Positions 36,119 through 44,701 of a stretch of DNA of 64,000 nt are shown in pieces. How positions within the stretch are numbered: the first letter of the stretch is position 1; every line of letters begins with the position of its first letter. The position numbers and the translations under genes are program-made. Source of the DNA: Streptomyces hundungensis (GTDB lineage: Bacteria > Actinomycetota > Actinomycetes > Streptomycetales > Streptomycetaceae); the NCBI RefSeq assembly GCF_003627815.1, contig NZ_CP032698.1:3162001-3226000 (forward strand). Reading direction: 5' to 3'. Under the pieces are notes generated by a model. That model did not search any database, was not told where the DNA came from, and was given only the letters and a program-made list of their open reading frames with translations.

Positions 36119-37048
36119 TCAGTGCTGGAGCACCATCGCCGCGAAGGACTGGCCGAGGCCCGCGGAGGTCATCACATAGGTGGCTCCGGGCCGCAGCAGG
36201 CCCAGTTCGCGGGCGGACTGGTAGTTGATGAAGGGGTCCGCGCAGAAGCAGTGGCCGGTGCGCGCGATGTTGTCGAGGAAGATGCGCTCGGCGGGGATGC
36301 CCAGTTCTTTGGCGGCGACCGTCCACGAGACGCGGTTGACGTTGTGCGGCAGGATCAGGTCGACGTCGGCGATGGTGAGCTCGGCGTCGGCGAGCGCGCT
36401 GTGGACGACGTCGGACATGACGTCCTGGTAGATGCGCTTGGCTTCCCTGGCGCCCTCGGGGTCCAGGTCGATGACGCCGTCCTCGCGGCCGACGATGCGC
36501 GCGTGGTAGCCGAGCACCCGGTCGCGTGGGCCGTCGGCGCTGACGAGCAGGGCCGTCATGCCCTCGCCCATGATGGAGACGTCCGCGACCCACTGCGAGA
36601 ACGGGGTGAAGGTCTTGTCCCCGGCCAGCACCAGGGCCAGTGCGTCGGGGTCGTCGTCGCCGGCCAGCAGGGTGCCCGCCACGTCGACGGCGAGAAGGCC
36701 GGTCGCACAGCCGTGGTCGGCCACCGAGAAGACGTTGGCGTTGCGCAGTCCGAGCACCTCGCGCACCTGCTGCAAGGGGCTGACCGGGTAGGGCGCCGTG
36801 GTCCGCAGGCCCTTGGCCCGGATCACATGGCGCACCCGGTCCTCCTGGCCGGCCAGGGCGTCCAGTTTGCCGACCGCCGCGAGCAGCATCTCGGCCTCGG
36901 ACTGGTCGGGGGCCTGGCAGATCTGGTCGAGGCCGTAGAGCCGGGTGAACCTGCGCACCTGCTGGTCGTCGAGGCCCAGCGGTTCCCGCAGGTCGGCCAC
37001 GGAGATGGTGGGCGGCAGGTAACTCGACACCGCTTCCAGTGAGGTCAT
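36119..37048 (-). CDS. Ketosynthase III-like enzyme with altered triad
   Basis: This 309-residue KAS III-fold enzyme has Cys114 in SVADHGCATGLLAV and His235 in LILPHNVNRVSW. The third catalytic position, normally Asn in GNTSAA, reads RTGHCFCADPF, so it is His266. ATG 37048 is chosen because AAGGAGG lies 9 bp upstream; the longer frame to 37081 lacks this. It is the first gene of the starter-unit operon, under a three-repeat SARP promoter. It may prime the type II PKS by condensing the starter with malonyl-ACP or may transfer it; the changed triad makes transfer a real option. Confidence 0.8.
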   Translation of the reverse strand: MTSLEAVSSYLPPTISVADLREPLGLDDQQVRRFTRLYGLDQICQAPDQSEAEMLLAAVGKLDALAGQEDRVRHVIRAKGLRTTAPYPVSPLQQVREVLGLRNANVFSVADHGCATGLLAVDVAGTLLAGDDDPDALALVLAGDKTFTPFSQWVADVSIMGEGMTALLVSADGPRDRVLGYHARIVGREDGVIDLDPEGAREAKRIYQDVMSDVVHSALADAELTIADVDLILPHNVNRVSWTVAAKELGIPAERIFLDNIARTGHCFCADPFINYQSARELGLLRPGATYVMTSAGLGQSFAAMVLQH

Positions 37049-37084
37049 GCGCCGGGCCCTCCTTGAGTGGTTTGCAGCCACTCA

Positions 37085-37127
37085 AGACTTGCCGGGCCCG
37101 CTGACGAGCGGCTGACGCGCAGCTGAC
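37085..37127 (-). promoter_or_regulatory. SARP-type promoter of the starter-unit operon
   Basis: GCTGAC on the plus strand starts at 37100, 37111 and 37122 (GTCAGC in the direction of transcription, 11-bp spacing). After 9 bp comes AAGTCT (complement of 37085-37090) as -10. The inferred start near 37078 leaves about 30 nt containing AAGGAGG before ATG 37048. Confidence 0.75.
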
Positions 37128-37147
37128 CGGGCCGGGCATGCCGATGC

Positions 37148-37178
37148 CCCAACCCCCCGTGCCGACACGGGGGTTGGG
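37148..37178 (-). terminator. Strong hairpin terminator after the DUF4097 gene
   Basis: CCCAACCCCCCGTG (37148-37161) pairs with CACGGGGGTTGGG (37166-37178) with one bulged C and a CCGA loop. It lies 16 bp beyond the leftward DUF4097 stop (37194) and just upstream of the SARP promoter of the next operon, so it separates the two units. Confidence 0.75.
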
Positions 37179-37193
37179 ACCCGGGGGGGGTGT

Positions 37194-37928
37194 TCAGGAG
37201 CCCTTGACGCTGACGTCCCCGCTGCCGGTCTTCAGACCGATCTCGTACTTGCCCGAGGGGTCGTTGGGGATCTTGATGTCCTTGTCGCCGTTGCCCGTCT
37301 TGACGGTCACCTTGTAGGTGGCCGGCGGCACGGTGAGGCTGACGTCGCCGCTGCCTGCGGTCACCTGGACGTTCTGCGGGGCGCTGGGGGTGAGGTGGAT
37401 GTCGCCGGAGCCGGTGCGGGTGTCGATGCCGCCGCCCGCAAGGCCCCGTCCGGAGATCTCGCCGCTGGTGGTCTTCACCTTGACCGCGCCGCTGATGTCC
37501 TCAAGGGTGATGTCGCCGGAGGACGCCGACACGTTCACCGCGCCCACCTTGTGCAGGCCGATCTCCCCGGAGGAGACGTCGCCGCTGACGGGGATCCCGG
37601 CGGGCACCTGCACGGTGTACTTGACCGAGCAGGAGCCGGAGCAGCCGCCGAGGATCAGGACGCCGTCCTCGATCCGGTGGGTGGCGCCGGACGGCTTGGT
37701 GTCGCCGTTGTTGTACTGGACCTTGCGGTGTAAGGACGCCGAGCCGCCGTCGGTGCCGTTGACGGTGACACCGCCCGAGCCGTTCTCGAGGCGCACGGCG
37801 GTGATCTTTCCGGAGAGCGCGCTGTCGTCCTCGAAGGACTGCTGGTTGATCGAGCCGCACGCGGCCAGTGCGCCGGCCGCGATGCCGATCGAGGTGAGAA
37901 TGCCCAGGGCGCGGAGCTGCTGACGCAT
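37194..37928 (-). CDS. DUF4097 beta-strand-repeat lipoprotein
   Basis: This 244-residue protein has a lipoprotein signal with lipobox GALAAC (Cys near residue 24). The rest is a right-handed beta-strand repeat of the DUF4097 type, with recurrent SGDVS/SGDI/SGEI units (SSGEIGL, SSGDITLEDISG, TSGEISG, GSGDIHL, GSGDVSL, GSGDVSVKGS). ATG 37928 has GGGAGA upstream. It is not an obvious biosynthetic enzyme, has its own terminator, and a GTGTC-GG-GACAC inverted repeat (38051-38062) lies upstream. It may be an inserted housekeeping or envelope gene, or an immunity-related lipoprotein; neither is shown. Confidence 0.8.
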   Translation of the reverse strand: MRQQLRALGILTSIGIAAGALAACGSINQQSFEDDSALSGKITAVRLENGSGGVTVNGTDGGSASLHRKVQYNNGDTKPSGATHRIEDGVLILGGCSGSCSVKYTVQVPAGIPVSGDVSSGEIGLHKVGAVNVSASSGDITLEDISGAVKVKTTSGEISGRGLAGGGIDTRTGSGDIHLTPSAPQNVQVTAGSGDVSLTVPPATYKVTVKTGNGDKDIKIPNDPSGKYEIGLKTGSGDVSVKGS

Positions 37929-38143
37929 GAAATGTCTCCCAGTTCTGGAGAAGCGGCTGGGCCCGTGCGGGCGTGGCGCCCGCTCGGGCGTGGGGAAAAC
38001 CGTGGCCCGGTTTCGCCCCGGGACCTCGCGTGTCACGACGCTAACGCAGAGTGTCGGGACACGAACATGGGGCAGGCCCCCGGATACCCCCTGAGGACTG
38101 CCCCCCGTCCGAACTCACCGCCGTACGACGGTCCTGCGTCCGG

Positions 38144-38854
38144 TCATCCGCAGCCTCCCGCGTGCCCGTCGTCGACGGCTCTTCGGCCGAGTCCGACCGC
38201 GCCGACGGGCTGCGGCAGGGCGGGAGCGGTGAGCTCGCGCTCGCGCAGGTGGCGGACGAAGTCCGGCAGCCGGTCCAGGCCCCAGAAGCGGGTGAAGCCG
38301 TGCACGAAGAAGGGCACGCCGAACACCCCGTCCGCGCAGACGTCGAGCAGGACGCGCACCCCTTCCGCCCGCAGTGCCGGGTCGTCGCTCGCCCCGGCCA
38401 ACTCGGCCGGATCGAGACCCAGTTGGGCGCCGATGTCGGCGACGACGCGGCGGTCGCAGATGTCGCGGCCCTCCTCCCAGCGCGCACGGTAGGCGGCGGC
38501 GACGTACTGCGGGCCGCGCCCTTCGCGCCGGGCCACCAGATAGGCCAGATGCGGGATCTCCCACACCGGGTCGCGGTCGACCGGCCAACTCAACGCGATC
38601 TCACGGGACTTGGCGAGCCGGTTCACGTCCTGGAGCACATAGAGGTGCTTGGCGCGCGACATGGCGGTGTACGGGAAGGTGCCGCCGGCCTCGGTCAACA
38701 GGCGCTCGCTGACCGCGTCCGGCTCGAAGAAGGGCCGCCACTCGACGGCGGCCGCCACCTCCGGGTAGCGGGCCATCAGGTCGCGGTGGGCGAGCCAGGA
38801 GTAGGGGCTGCGCAGCGAGAAGTAGAACCTCGGGGTCTTCGGGTCGGCTCTCAC
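38144..38854 (-). CDS. DsbA-fold isomerase (2-hydroxychromene-2-carboxylate isomerase-like)
   Basis: This 236-residue thioredoxin-fold protein is of the kappa-GST/DsbA type: FYFSLRSPYSWLAHRDL has Ser at the active turn and no CxxC, and GVFGVPFFVHGFTRFWGLDRL carries the cis-Pro loop. Such proteins act as glutathione-independent or -dependent cis/trans isomerases. Members occur next to highly reducing type II PKS genes, where double-bond isomerisation of the polyene is proposed. GTG 38854 follows the KR stop by 1 bp, so it belongs to the PKS operon. Confidence 0.75.
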   Translation of the reverse strand: MRADPKTPRFYFSLRSPYSWLAHRDLMARYPEVAAAVEWRPFFEPDAVSERLLTEAGGTFPYTAMSRAKHLYVLQDVNRLAKSREIALSWPVDRDPVWEIPHLAYLVARREGRGPQYVAAAYRARWEEGRDICDRRVVADIGAQLGLDPAELAGASDDPALRAEGVRVLLDVCADGVFGVPFFVHGFTRFWGLDRLPDFVRHLRERELTAPALPQPVGAVGLGRRAVDDGHAGGCG

Positions 38855-38855
38855 A

Positions 38856-39605
38856 TCAGATCACCAGGCCTCCGTCGACCCCGAGCACCTGGCCCGTGAT
38901 GTACGAGGCCCGCTCCGACACCAGGAAGGACACCAGGTCGGCGACCTCGTCGGGGCGGCCGAAGCGGCCCAGCGGGATGCGTTCGGCGAGCTTGTCGGCG
39001 CTGTCCTCGCCCAGGGCCGCCGTCATGTCGGTCTCGATGAAGCCCGGCGCCACCGTGTTGACACGGATGCCGCGCGGCGCCACCTCCTTGGCCAGGGCCT
39101 TGGAGAAGCCGATGATCCCGGCCTTGGACGCCGAGTAGTTGGTCTGGGTGGCGTTGCCGTACACCCCGGCGACGGAGGACATGGTGACCACGGTGCCGGC
39201 CCGGCGCTTCAGCATCCCGAAGACCGCCGCACGGCAGATGTGGTACGTCCCGTCGAGGTTGACCCGCAACACGTCCTGCCACGCCTGGTCGTTGAGCATG
39301 ATCAGCGGGTTGTCCCGGACGATCCCGGCCGAGGAGACCAGCGCGTGGACGGGCCCGAGCTCCCGCTCGGTCGCGCGGACGAACTCCTGGGCCTGGGCCC
39401 CGTCCGCCACGTCCACGCGTCGGGCGAACACCCTCGCGCCCGCCTCCTCGGCCTCCTTGGCGACGGCCTGGGCCTCCTCGTCGCGCGAGCGGTAGCAGAA
39501 CGCCACGGCGAAGCCGTCGGCGGCGAGCCGGCGCACCACGCTGCGACCGATCCCCCGGGAGCCCCCGGTGACCAGTGCGACGCGGGGTTTGTCTGCGGAC
39601 ATCAT
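38856..39605 (-). CDS. 3-oxoacyl-ACP reductase (type II PKS ketoreductase, FabG-like)
   Basis: This 249-residue short-chain dehydrogenase has [11 protein letters not shown] (NADPH binding), SSAGIVRDN, catalytic Ser in [11 protein letters not shown], the YSASK pair, and [10 protein letters not shown], all FabG-like. It reduces beta-ketoacyl-ACP in each polyene extension cycle. ATG 39605 and ATG 39602 are both possible; GAGAGG spacing slightly favours the second. The gene lies between the dehydratase genes and the isomerase gene in one operon. Confidence 0.9.
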   Translation of the reverse strand: MMSADKPRVALVTGGSRGIGRSVVRRLAADGFAVAFCYRSRDEEAQAVAKEAEEAGARVFARRVDVADGAQAQEFVRATERELGPVHALVSSAGIVRDNPLIMLNDQAWQDVLRVNLDGTYHICRAAVFGMLKRRAGTVVTMSSVAGVYGNATQTNYSASKAGIIGFSKALAKEVAPRGIRVNTVAPGFIETDMTAALGEDSADKLAERIPLGRFGRPDEVADLVSFLVSERASYITGQVLGVDGGLVI

Positions 39606-39624
39606 GACCTCTCGTGGGTTGTCT

Positions 39625-40122
39625 TCACGGGCTCGCGAGGACGGCGGCCTCGGCGAGCGACTCCAGCTCCGCGGCCGGGCGCAGCGCGAACGTGAGCTGT
39701 TCGACCTCCAGGACCCGCCGTCCGTCCACGGAGCTGGAGCCGCGGGTGACGACGGTGTCGCCGAGGTCGCGGACCAGGGTGACCTCGTGCACCAGGACCG
39801 ACCCCGGGTAGACGGACCCCAGGACGCGGGCGTCGCGCACCCCGGCGCCCAGCGTGACCTGCCCGGTGCGCACATCGGGGTTGGGCCGCTCCCAGCACGC
39901 CAGCAGCAGCGCGGCCTGCGCCCAGGACTCCAGCATCATGCTCGCCGGGTACGCGTACTCCTGCGCCGCTCCCTGGGCCAGGCCCCGGTAGGCGGGTTCG
40001 GCGACGCTGACCGCCTTGTACGCGGTCAGATGCTTGCCCGGTTCCACCTCCCCGAGCCGGTCCACCAGCAGCGCCGGGTGGCGGTGCGGGATGACGGAGG
40101 TGATGCGGAATTCGGGGTTCAC
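39625..40122 (-). CDS. FabZ/FabA-like dehydratase subunit 1
   Basis: This 165-residue hotdog protein has [21 protein letters not shown] with the FabZ catalytic His region, and [23 protein letters not shown], where Glu sits at the second catalytic position (FabZ VxxVExxAQ). It overlaps the 40119-40532 gene by ATGA. Two adjacent hotdog proteins suggest a heterodimeric dehydratase that forms the polyene double bonds after the ketoreductase step. Confidence 0.82.
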   Translation of the reverse strand: MNPEFRITSVIPHRHPALLVDRLGEVEPGKHLTAYKAVSVAEPAYRGLAQGAAQEYAYPASMMLESWAQAALLLACWERPNPDVRTGQVTLGAGVRDARVLGSVYPGSVLVHEVTLVRDLGDTVVTRGSSSVDGRRVLEVEQLTFALRPAAELESLAEAAVLASP

Positions 40123-40532
40123 TCGTCCTCCTGGTCGGGGCGGTCCTGCGGGAAGTGCAGGGCGATGCGGGCGGCGGGCCGGGCGTCCGCGCTCACGGAG
40201 GCGGTGGCCCGCACCCCGTGGTCACCGCGTTCGATCCGGGCCTCGATGACGAGTTCCTCGCCCGGCCGCACCGGGCTCAGAAAACGCGCCTTCTTGAGCA
40301 CGAACCCCCCTCCGTCGCCGACGCCGTGGGCGCGGACCAGGTCGTGGACGTACTGCACCAGGGCGAATCCCGGCACCAGCGGGAAGCCGGGGCAGTGGCC
40401 CTGGAGGAAGGGGGCGCCGTGGGCCACGGTGACGCTGCCGCGCACGGTCTCCTCGGCGGGCCGCGGGGCGGTGGGTTCGTGGGGCCACGAGGGCTCCAAC
40501 TCGGCGATGGTGAGGGCCTCTTCGAGCATCAT
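40119..40532 (-). CDS. FabZ/FabA-like dehydratase subunit 2
   Basis: This 137-residue hotdog protein carries LQGHCPGFPLVPGFALVQYVHD, equivalent to the GHFPGxPVxPG His motif of FabZ, and FLSPVRPGEELVIEARIE as the next strand pair. The Glu of the long helix is not obvious (Gln in VQYV), which fits a division of labour with the 39625-40122 protein. ATG 40532 (or 40529) has GAGGAGG about 8 bp upstream. Confidence 0.78.
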   Translation of the reverse strand: MMLEEALTIAELEPSWPHEPTAPRPAEETVRGSVTVAHGAPFLQGHCPGFPLVPGFALVQYVHDLVRAHGVGDGGGFVLKKARFLSPVRPGEELVIEARIERGDHGVRATASVSADARPAARIALHFPQDRPDQEDE

Positions 40533-40545
40533 GGACGTGTCCTCC

Positions 40546-41667
40546 TCATCCGCCCAGCAGGGCGCAACCGACGGTGCCGTCCCGGTCGATCCCGGTGACC
40601 AGGGCCGTCGCACCGGGGGGCAGCCCGCCCTCTTCGGCGAGGGCCAGGACCGCCCCCGTCTGGAAGGCGGTGGCCGCCGCCGAGGCGTCCCCGAGCAGCG
40701 GGCGGCACCGGATCAGGCGGGGGTCGGCGCCCTCGGGCAGGGCCCGCAGGACGGCGTCCTCCTCGCCCTCGGCGCCGAGTGGCGCGACGACGCGTACGCT
40801 CGCCGCGTCCACTCCGGCGTCGTCCAGGACGGCGCGTACACAGGTGGTGAGGGCGTCGGCCGCCGCAGCGGGACGATGGTAGGCGCGGAAGCGGGTGCCC
40901 AGGAGCCGGGCGAGCGGGGTGCGGCCCGCGGCCGAGGCGCTCGCGGCCGGCTCCAGGAGCCAGACCACCGCGCCCTCGCCGAGCGGGGGCCGCTCGGCTT
41001 CGGCGGCGGCGTGCCACTCCAGCCAGGCGCGCTGCGTCGAGTACTCCTCCGCCGCTCCGCACAGGACGCGGTCGCAGTGGCCGCCCCGGTGGAGGCGGGC
41101 GGCGTAGCCGAGGGCGAGCAGACCGGTCAGCCAGCCGCCCGCGACGGTGGTGTTGGGGCCCTTGATGCCGTGCCAGATGGCGCTCTGGCCGGCCATCCGG
41201 TTCATCACGGTGTTGGGGAAGCGCGCCGGGTCGACGAGGTAGGGGCGCTCCCCGGTCAGCGAGTCCCGGGTGAAGTCCATGATGCTCTGGACGCTGCCGT
41301 GGCCGGTGCCGAGCACCAGGGCGAGCCGTTCGGGGTGCTCGACGACGTCGGGCCCGCACTCCTGGAGCAGCTGTCCGTACGCCGCGACGGCGAGCGCGGT
41401 CAGCCGGTCCATGGTGCGGGTGCCCTTCTTGCCGAGCGCGCCGGCGGGGCTGAACTCCCGTACCAGGGCGGCCTGTTGGTAGGGACCGGGATGGTGCGAG
41501 GGGTCGAGCGGGGCCTGGGCGTTCGCGCCGGCGGCGAGGCCCGCGCGGTAGGCCTCGCGGCCCGCGCCGTAGGGAGAGAGCGCGGACCAGGCGGAGAAGA
41601 CGAGGTCGCCCGCGGGTGCGGGCCGGACCGTGGGGCCCGGGTCGTCGAGGGTGGCGGCGCCGGTCAT
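40546..41667 (-). CDS. Chain length factor (KS-beta) of the type II PKS
   Basis: This 373-residue thiolase-fold protein aligns with ketosynthases (GTGHGSVQSIMDFTRDSL, NRMAGQSAIWHGIKGPNTTV), but the nucleophile position reads TVAGGWLTGLLALGYA, with Trp where KS-alpha has Cys, and the HGTGT His motif is missing. This is the pattern of a chain length factor that sets the cavity of the KS-CLF dimer. It overlaps the thioesterase gene by ATGA. It is separated from KS-alpha by two genes rather than adjacent to it. Confidence 0.82.
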   Translation of the reverse strand: MTGAATLDDPGPTVRPAPAGDLVFSAWSALSPYGAGREAYRAGLAAGANAQAPLDPSHHPGPYQQAALVREFSPAGALGKKGTRTMDRLTALAVAAYGQLLQECGPDVVEHPERLALVLGTGHGSVQSIMDFTRDSLTGERPYLVDPARFPNTVMNRMAGQSAIWHGIKGPNTTVAGGWLTGLLALGYAARLHRGGHCDRVLCGAAEEYSTQRAWLEWHAAAEAERPPLGEGAVVWLLEPAASASAAGRTPLARLLGTRFRAYHRPAAAADALTTCVRAVLDDAGVDAASVRVVAPLGAEGEEDAVLRALPEGADPRLIRCRPLLGDASAAATAFQTGAVLALAEEGGLPPGATALVTGIDRDGTVGCALLGG

Positions 41668-42629
41668 GCCGTGGTCCCGCGGGCCGCCGTCTGCCCCGGC
41701 TTGCCGTTGAGGGCGTTGAGCAGCCGGTCGTCGAAGTTGACCAGGCTCCAGTCGCGGCGGTTCTCGATCACGGCCCAGCCGTGGGTGATGCGGCCGGTGG
41801 TGGTGGGCACGAGGACGCCGTCGCGCAGGACGTAGGTGTCCATGCGGGCGGTGTAGGTGAAGCGCTTGAAGACGTTCTCGACGGTGAAGACGGTGTAGAG
41901 CGTCTCCTCCATCCGGGCCTCGTCCAGGACGGTGATCCGCGAGTGCGGGACGACCGGGATCCAGTCCTGCTCGTCGAGCAGGGTCTTGATGGAGACGCCC
42001 CGGTCGGCCAGGAACAGGTCGACGACCTCCTCCATCTGCCGCAGATAGCCGGACATCTGCACGCGCTCGGTGAAGTGGCAGTAGAAGTACGGCATCCGCC
42101 AGGCCCAGCCGAAGGCGTTGCGGCCCTCGGTGAGCTGCTCCAGGGGGTCCGCGCCGGGCCGCAGCGCGATGGGCTCCGCGCCCGCGCCGAGGCGGTCCAC
42201 GACCGCGCCTTCCAGGGCGGCGGGCGGCTGCTCCGCCTCGTGGCCGCGCGGGTCGAACCGGAACTGCACGGCGACCTTGGACACGACGGCCCGCTGTATC
42301 TCGCCGTCGCGCCGCACCGTCATCTCGACGGTGAGCCGCATCCCGTCGCCCTTGTCCGGCGCGGGGGCGACGACGGCGCTCGCCACGTCGTCGATGTGGA
42401 ACGCGGTGAGGATCTTGGTGTCGATGTCGGTGATGTCCACGCCGAGGCCGTACCGCTCGTACAACTGCCCCGCAGGGAAGCCGAGTTGGCGCAGGTGGTC
42501 GTAGACGGCCTCCTCCACCATGTAGTTGACGTGCTTGAAGCCGATCCAGGTGCAGATGTTGGACCCCTCGTAGCGGGGGCGTATCTCCACGCGGGTGGTG
42601 CCGTCCGTCGCGGCGGTGCTGACGCTCAT
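41664..42629 (-). CDS. Double-hotdog acyl thioesterase-like protein
   Basis: This 321-residue protein has two hotdog halves: the first contains SNICTWIGFKHVNYMVEEAV and YGLGVDITDIDTKIL, and the second YFYCHFTERVQMSGYLRQMEEVVDLFL and VVPHSRITVLDEARMEETLY. The halves resemble 4-hydroxybenzoyl-CoA/acyl-ACP thioesterases. It could release or transfer the polyketide chain from ACP. It overlaps both neighbours by ATGA, so it is an integral part of the PKS operon. Confidence 0.7.
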   Translation of the reverse strand: MSVSTAATDGTTRVEIRPRYEGSNICTWIGFKHVNYMVEEAVYDHLRQLGFPAGQLYERYGLGVDITDIDTKILTAFHIDDVASAVVAPAPDKGDGMRLTVEMTVRRDGEIQRAVVSKVAVQFRFDPRGHEAEQPPAALEGAVVDRLGAGAEPIALRPGADPLEQLTEGRNAFGWAWRMPYFYCHFTERVQMSGYLRQMEEVVDLFLADRGVSIKTLLDEQDWIPVVPHSRITVLDEARMEETLYTVFTVENVFKRFTYTARMDTYVLRDGVLVPTTTGRITHGWAVIENRRDWSLVNFDDRLLNALNGKPGQTAARGTTA

Positions 42630-43429
42630 GGCTTCTCCAGGAGGGAAACGGGGGCCGCGGCGGCGTGCCGCGCCGGGCAGGGGTCGGCGGCGAGGAAGTC
42701 GCACACCAGGCGGGTGACGCGATCGGCGGCCTCCACCATCGGAAAGTGGCCGCACTCTTCGAGGAGTTCGAACCGGGCGCCGCGGACGGCGCCTGCCAGC
42801 GCGCGGCCGTCCTCGGCGCGGGCGGCGATGTCCTGCGCGCCGGACAGGACGAGCAGCTCGGTGCGTACCGCCGTCAGATCGAGGAAAGGGGTGCGCAGAT
42901 ACGACTCGAAGAACCGCATCCAGCCGTAGGGGCCGATCCGGTCGCGCAGCCGGCGCGCCATCCAGTCCCGGTGGGCCCGGGCGAACCGGGCGGTCTCTCC
43001 GACCGCGAGCGCCTCCTCGAAGGCGCGGTGGAAGTCGTTGAGGTAGTAGGAGATCACCGACCAGTCGAAGTCCTCGGGGTTCGGCCGGTAGAACGGGCTG
43101 ATCAGTACGGTGCGGCGGGGCGCCGGTTGTCCGGCCGCGAGGGCCTCGGTGATCAGGTTGGCAGCGTAGGAGTGGGCGACGACCGCGTCGTACCCCTCGT
43201 CCACCAGGTCCCTCACGCAGCGGCCCGGGTCGGGCAGCGCGCCCCAGTCGGCGCCGTCGGTCATGGCCCGCCAGGGCAGGTGCGCGTCCCACAGCTCCAG
43301 GCGCCCGTCCGAGCGGGCCACCAGCGGATCCCAGACGGAGGGCTTGCCGCCGAGGCCGTGCAGCAGCAGGACCCGGACCGGCTCACCGGACTCGGCGGGC
43401 CTGCGCAGCCGGGCGGTGACCCGGCTCAT
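42626..43429 (-). CDS. Alpha/beta-hydrolase of the PKS operon
   Basis: This 267-residue protein has VLLLHGLGGKPSVWDPL (oxyanion loop), the nucleophile elbow VVAHSYAAN (Ala replaces both usual glycines, as in A-H-S-Y-A), VLSGAQDIAARAEDG (acid) and EECGHFPMVEAADRV (His). The substrate is unknown; a role in chain release or hydrolysis of stalled acyl-ACP is plausible. ATG 43429 overlaps the KS stop. Confidence 0.75.
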   Translation of the reverse strand: MSRVTARLRRPAESGEPVRVLLLHGLGGKPSVWDPLVARSDGRLELWDAHLPWRAMTDGADWGALPDPGRCVRDLVDEGYDAVVAHSYAANLITEALAAGQPAPRRTVLISPFYRPNPEDFDWSVISYYLNDFHRAFEEALAVGETARFARAHRDWMARRLRDRIGPYGWMRFFESYLRTPFLDLTAVRTELLVLSGAQDIAARAEDGRALAGAVRGARFELLEECGHFPMVEAADRVTRLVCDFLAADPCPARHAAAAPVSLLEKP

Positions 43430-44664
43430 GCGGCCGGCTCCCCCTCGTATCTGCCGAGGATCACCACCGCGTTGTTCCCGGCGAAGGCCAGCGCGTTGTT
43501 CTGCACGATGCGCACATCGGCCTGGCGCGCCTCGTTGGGTACGGGGTCGAGCGCGCACTCCGGGTCGGTCGCCCGGTGGTTGATGGTGGGCGGGATGAAG
43601 CCCTCGGTGATGGCCAGGGCGCAGGCCGCCGAGGCGAGCGCGCTGGCGGCGCCCATGGTGTGGCCGAGCATGGACTTGATGGAGATGGTGGGCGGCGGCT
43701 CCGCGAACACCTGGCGGATCGCTCCGGCCTCGGTGACGTCGTTGGCCTTGGTGCCGGTGCCGTGCGCCGAGATGAAGTCGATGTCCTCGGGCTTGACCCC
43801 GGCGTTGCGGTGCGCCAGTTCGATACAGGCGGCGAGGCTGTCCTGGTCGGGGGCGACCGGGTGGTGGGCGTCGCAGTTGAGGCCGTAGCCGAGCACCTCG
43901 GCGTAGATGCGGGCGCCGCGGGCGAGGGCGGACTCCAGGCTCTCCATGAACAGGATGCCCGCCCCCTCGCCGGTGAGGATGCCCTTGCGGTCTACGTCGA
44001 AGGGCTGGCACACCTCGGGGGCGATGGTGCCCAGGCGGTAGAACCCGGTGAACGTCTTGCGGCACACCGCGTCGGCCCCGCCCGCCAGGGCGATGTCCAC
44101 CTCGCCGGAGCGGATCGCGTCGAAGCCGGAGCCGATGGCGTAGTTGCCGGCGGCGCAGGCGGTCGGAATGGTGACCGCCTCCACGTCCTCCAGCTCCAGC
44201 TCCCTCACGACGCTGCTGGACAGCAGCCCGGCGGTGGAGCGCCGTGCGGCGACGGGGTCCAAGCTTTCGGGCCCGTCCCACAGTTGACGTTCCATCAGGA
44301 CGTCGAGGTCGTGCGATTCGCCGTCGGTGGTGCCGACGGACACCAGGACGCGGCGGGCCCGCAGGGCCGTGAGCTCCAGGTGCGCGTCGTCCACGGCCAT
44401 TCTCGCCGCCGCGACACAGAACTGGCTGGCCCGGCCGAGCTCGCCGGGATCGATGTGCTCGATCCACCGCGCCGCGTCGAAGCCCTCGATCTCGCACCCG
44501 TTGGCGTGGGCGTAGCCGGTGGTGTCGAACGAGGTGATCGGCTTGACGCCGCTGCGGCCGGTCCTGAGCCCGGCCAGGAATTCGGCCGGCCCGGTGCCGA
44601 TGCTGGTGACCGTGCCCAGGCCCGTGACCACGACCCGGTGTGGCTGCCGGCGCTCACTGCTCAC
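43426..44664 (-). CDS. Ketosynthase (KS-alpha, FabF-like) of the highly reducing type II PKS
   Basis: This 412-residue enzyme has the full Cys-His-His triad: C170 in AVTIPTACAAGNYAIGSG, H301 in FISAHGTGTKANDVTEAG and H335 in KSMLGHTMGAASALAS. GTG 44664 is the start, with GAGGAG about 6 bp upstream; the longer frame overlaps the ACP gene and is not used. With the CLF at 40546 it extends acyl-ACP with malonyl units. FabF-like KS with KR and FabZ-like dehydratases is the composition of polyene-forming type II systems such as that for ishigamide. Confidence 0.9.
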   Translation of the reverse strand: MSSERRQPHRVVVTGLGTVTSIGTGPAEFLAGLRTGRSGVKPITSFDTTGYAHANGCEIEGFDAARWIEHIDPGELGRASQFCVAAARMAVDDAHLELTALRARRVLVSVGTTDGESHDLDVLMERQLWDGPESLDPVAARRSTAGLLSSSVVRELELEDVEAVTIPTACAAGNYAIGSGFDAIRSGEVDIALAGGADAVCRKTFTGFYRLGTIAPEVCQPFDVDRKGILTGEGAGILFMESLESALARGARIYAEVLGYGLNCDAHHPVAPDQDSLAACIELAHRNAGVKPEDIDFISAHGTGTKANDVTEAGAIRQVFAEPPPTISIKSMLGHTMGAASALASAACALAITEGFIPPTINHRATDPECALDPVPNEARQADVRIVQNNALAFAGNNAVVILGRYEGEPAA

Positions 44665-44701
44665 CGGTGTCTCCTCTCTCTCGGCATCCGAGCGGCCGGG
44701 C

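Noticed and set aside
37141..37193. Poly-G/C tract as a riboswitch or small RNA.
   Set aside because: The structure is a simple hairpin just after a stop codon and is fully explained as a terminator.
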